From Ga0077527 sp038144955 (lineage in GTDB: Bacteria; Pseudomonadota; Gammaproteobacteria; Burkholderiales; SG8-41): DNA of 64,000 nucleotides. Made by a program: the position numbers and the translations under genes. The DNA lies in the NCBI GenBank assembly GCA_038144955.1, contig JAYQOT010000004.1:1-64000 (forward strand), given 5' to 3'. The notes beneath the pieces are model-generated. The model did not search any database. It was not told the origin of the DNA and was given only the letters and a program-made list of their open reading frames with translations. This document shows, piece by piece, positions 61,887 through 64,000 of the stretch; the first letter of the stretch is position 1, and every line of letters starts with the position of its first letter.

Positions 61887-62732
61887 CTACAGTCCCAGCC
61901 GCTGCAGGATCGTGCTGGTCAGACCAGCCTGGTTCATGGTGTAAAAGTGCAATCCCGGCGCACCCGCAGAAAGCAGGTCGTCGCACAGCCGGGTGACCAC
62001 ATCAAGGCCGAAAGCTCGGATGGCGGCGGTATCGTCGCCATAGCCTTCCAGTTTGCGGCGTATCCAGCGCGGAATTTCAGCGCCGCAGGCGTCCGAGAAC
62101 CGTGCCAGCTGGGAAAAGCGCCCGATCGGCATGATGCCCGGGACTACCGGGATTCCCAGTCCCATCGCTTCGCATTCCTCGATGAAATGGAAATAGCAGT
62201 CGGCGTTGTAGAAGTACTGGGTAATCGCCGAATCGGCACCGGCCTCGACCTTGCGCTTGAAGTTGGCGAGGTCGTCCTGCGCGCTCCGGCACTGGGGGTG
62301 ATATTCGGGATAAGCCGCAACCTCGATCGTGAACTGGCTGCCGAACTCTTTGCGGATGAAAGTCACCAGTTCATTGGCGTAACGGAATTCGCCCGCCGCC
62401 GCCAGACCCGATGGGAGGTCTCCGCGCAGTGCCACCAGATGGGTGATGCCGTTGTCCTTGTAACGCTGCAGCATTTCGCGCACGCTCTCGCGCGTCGAGG
62501 CGACACAGGATATGTGCGGAGCGGCTGCAAAACCCTGGTTGCGGATGTCCAGCACCGTGCTCAGCGTGCGGTCGCGGGTGGAGCCGCCGGCGCCGAATGT
62601 CACCGAAAAAAACTTCGGTTTCAGTTGCGCCAGTTGCTCGGTGACAGCGCGAAGCTTCTCGGCACCTTCGGGGGTGTTAGGCGGGAAAAACTCGAAGCTT
62701 ATGGTACGGTCAAATTTCTTCTGGGATTCCAT
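61887..62732 (-). CDS. metF: 5,10-methylenetetrahydrofolate reductase
   Basis: FAD enzyme reducing methylene-THF to methyl-THF for methionine synthase. The 281-residue protein has FEFFPPNTPEGAEKLR, the FAD-binding VTFGAGGSTRDRTL near residue 55, HISCVASTRESVREML, LVALRGDLPSG and QYFYNADCYFHFI (Gln-Tyr-Phe of the active site). ATG 62732 fits the family length; an in-frame ATG five codons upstream (62747) has no ribosome-binding site. It lies 43 bp downstream of ahcY, linking methyl-group regeneration and SAH recycling. Confidence 0.95.
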   Translation of the reverse strand: MESQKKFDRTISFEFFPPNTPEGAEKLRAVTEQLAQLKPKFFSVTFGAGGSTRDRTLSTVLDIRNQGFAAAPHISCVASTRESVREMLQRYKDNGITHLVALRGDLPSGLAAAGEFRYANELVTFIRKEFGSQFTIEVAAYPEYHPQCRSAQDDLANFKRKVEAGADSAITQYFYNADCYFHFIEECEAMGLGIPVVPGIMPIGRFSQLARFSDACGAEIPRWIRRKLEGYGDDTAAIRAFGLDVVTRLCDDLLSAGAPGLHFYTMNQAGLTSTILQRLGL

Positions 62733-62774
62733 GGTCGTCACTCGCATCCTTGGCGGAAAATTTTCTGCCCCGGG

Positions 62775-64000
62775 TCAATAGCGGTAGTGATCCGGTTTGT
62801 ACGGACCATCGATGTTCAGCTGCAGATAGTCACACTGCTTTTCATTGAGAGCGGTCAGTTCCACGCCCAGCTTCTTCAGGTGCAGCCTTGCCACCTTCTC
62901 GTCGAGGTGCTTGGGCAGCACGTAGACCTTGTTTTCGTATTTGCCGCCCTGGGTGTAAAGCTCAATCTGCGCCAGCGTCTGGTTGGTGAAGGAGTTGGAC
63001 ATTACGAAAGACGGATGGCCGGTGCCGCAGCCAAGGTTCACCAGGCGTCCTTCGGCGAGGATGATCAAACGCTTGCCGTCGGGGAAGATCACGTGATCGA
63101 CCTGGGGTTTGATGTTTTCCCATTTGTACTGCTTCAGCGATGCGATTTCGATCTCGGAATCGAAATGCCCGATGTTGCAGACGATGGAATTGTGCTTCAT
63201 GCGCTTCATGTGGTCGTGGGTGATCACGCCGAGGTTGCCGGTGGCGGTGACAAAAATGTCGGCCTTGTCGGCAGCGTATTCCATGGTGACCACGCGAAAG
63301 CCTTCCATCGCGGCCTGCAGGGCGCAGATCGGGTCAATCTCGGTGACCCAGACCTGTGCTGAGAGCGCGCGCAGCGCCTCGGCGCTGCCTTTGCCCACGT
63401 CACCATAACCGCAGACCACGGCGATCTTTCCGGCTACCATCACGTCGGTGGCGCGCTTGATGGCATCGACCAGGGATTCGCGGCAGCCGTAGAGGTTGTC
63501 GAACTTGGATTTGGTGACAGAATCGTTGACGTTGATTGCCGGGAACGGCAGGCGTTTTTCCTTCTCCATCTGGTAGAGGCGGTGCACGCCGGTGGTCGTT
63601 TCTTCGGTGACCCCACGGATATTTTTCTCGATGTTCGAGTAATAGCCGGGTTTTTCCTTCAGGCGTTTTCTCATTGCCGCGAACAGCACCCGCTCTTCCT
63701 CGTTGGTACCCTCGGGAGGCTGCGTCTTGTTGCGCTCATGCTGGGCGCCCAGCGTGACCAGTAACGTGGCGTCGCCGCCGTCGTCGAGGATCATGTTGGG
63801 CGTGCCGCCGTCGCTCCATTCGAGGATGCGGTGGGTGTATTCCCAGTAATCTTCCAGCGTCTCTCCCTTGTAGGCAAAGACGGGGATGCCGCGGGCGGCG
63901 ATTGCCGCTGCAGCGTGATCCTGGGTCGAGAAAATGTTGCACGAGGCCCAGCGGATGTCGGCGCCGAGGTCGGCCAGCGTCTCGATCAGCACGGCGGTCT
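62775..64000 (-). CDS. ahcY: adenosylhomocysteinase, N-terminus outside window
   Basis: Splits S-adenosylhomocysteine into adenosine and homocysteine. About 408 of ~470 residues are visible; the frame continues past the window end, reading TAVLIETL at the edge. Hallmarks: WASCNIFSTQDHAAAA, NLYGCRESLVDAIKRATDVM, NAD-binding GYGDVGKGSAEALRAL, TATGNLGVITHDHMKRM, CNIGHFDSEIEI and the C-terminal KPDHYRY. With metF it forms part of the methyl cycle. Any leader riboswitch would lie outside the window. Confidence 0.96.
   Translation of the reverse strand, partial: TAVLIETLADLGADIRWASCNIFSTQDHAAAAIAARGIPVFAYKGETLEDYWEYTHRILEWSDGGTPNMILDDGGDATLLVTLGAQHERNKTQPPEGTNEEERVLFAAMRKRLKEKPGYYSNIEKNIRGVTEETTTGVHRLYQMEKEKRLPFPAINVNDSVTKSKFDNLYGCRESLVDAIKRATDVMVAGKIAVVCGYGDVGKGSAEALRALSAQVWVTEIDPICALQAAMEGFRVVTMEYAADKADIFVTATGNLGVITHDHMKRMKHNSIVCNIGHFDSEIEIASLKQYKWENIKPQVDHVIFPDGKRLIILAEGRLVNLGCGTGHPSFVMSNSFTNQTLAQIELYTQGGKYENKVYVLPKHLDEKVARLHLKKLGVELTALNEKQCDYLQLNIDGPYKPDHYRY

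Noticed and set aside
61806..63362. 518-codon frame opposite metF and ahcY
   Set aside because: Shadow of two recognisable genes on the other strand; composition typical of antisense frames in GC-rich DNA.

Overview
The window is about 64 kb of a GC-rich (roughly 58-60% by eye) Gram-negative chromosome, most likely a betaproteobacterium (Burkholderiales/Rhodocyclales/Nitrosomonadales type). Support: waaC-waaA LPS genes, TolC, MacA/MacB efflux, glnA-DUF4124-ntrB-ntrC, pyrR-pyrB with a degenerate dihydroorotase, a Bug-family (TctC) binding protein, trkH-trkA, and ilvA next to a soluble lytic transglycosylase and an NDUFA9-like protein. A run of 142 Ns (44040-44181) shows this is a draft scaffold. 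The taxon cannot be fixed further from the sequence alone. Gene density is high; outside the N gap no stretch above 300 bp lacks a gene. I saw no rRNA, tRNA, CRISPR array, IS element or prophage.

Layout. 1-4.3 kb: envelope genes (rmlB fragment, waaC, waaA, tolC). 4.3-7.1 kb: a protein-isoaspartate methyltransferase-like gene and a TPP riboswitch ahead of thiC. 7.2-12.1 kb: small secreted protein, a three-gene MacAB-type exporter (separate ATPase and permease) and uppP. 12.1-14.2 kb: GNAT-nitrilase fusion and a rhodanese. 14.2-19.2 kb: the nitrogen block, with sigma-54 promoter and NtrC boxes before glnA, then ntrB and ntrC. 19.2-24.1 kb: gor, xth, a DUF4124/glutaredoxin-like protein, prlC. 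24.2-28.0 kb: a tight leftward operon yqgE-ruvX-pyrR-pyrB-pyrC'. 28.1-32.5 kb: photolyase, trkH, trkA. 32.6-35.1 kb: rsmE, argA (apparently AUU start), yggX. 35.1-41.7 kb: a polyphosphate block (ppk1, sixA, pap, facing ppx and phoU). 41.8-48.9 kb: rpiA, ilvA, gap, slt, NDUFA9-like, cca, GST.

48.9-54.2 kb is the accessory segment: a Type III-like restriction-modification system whose methyltransferase is split by one in-frame TAA inside a low-GC target-recognition region, followed by a DUF4258/HTH pair that looks like a toxin-antitoxin module with a probably leaderless first gene. 54.2-64 kb returns to core genes: diheme cytochrome c, MidA-like methyltransferase, pteridine reductase, ttcA, a Bug protein, an aminotransferase with an in-frame N-terminal Cro-like HTH, mgtE, metF and a truncated ahcY.

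The strongest items for a second look are the interrupted, compositionally mosaic methyltransferase beside an intact restriction subunit, the HTH-aminotransferase reading frame with its own internal ribosome-binding site, the AUU start of argA, and the metal-ligand-less dihydroorotase coupled to pyrB. I found no clearly new multi-gene system.
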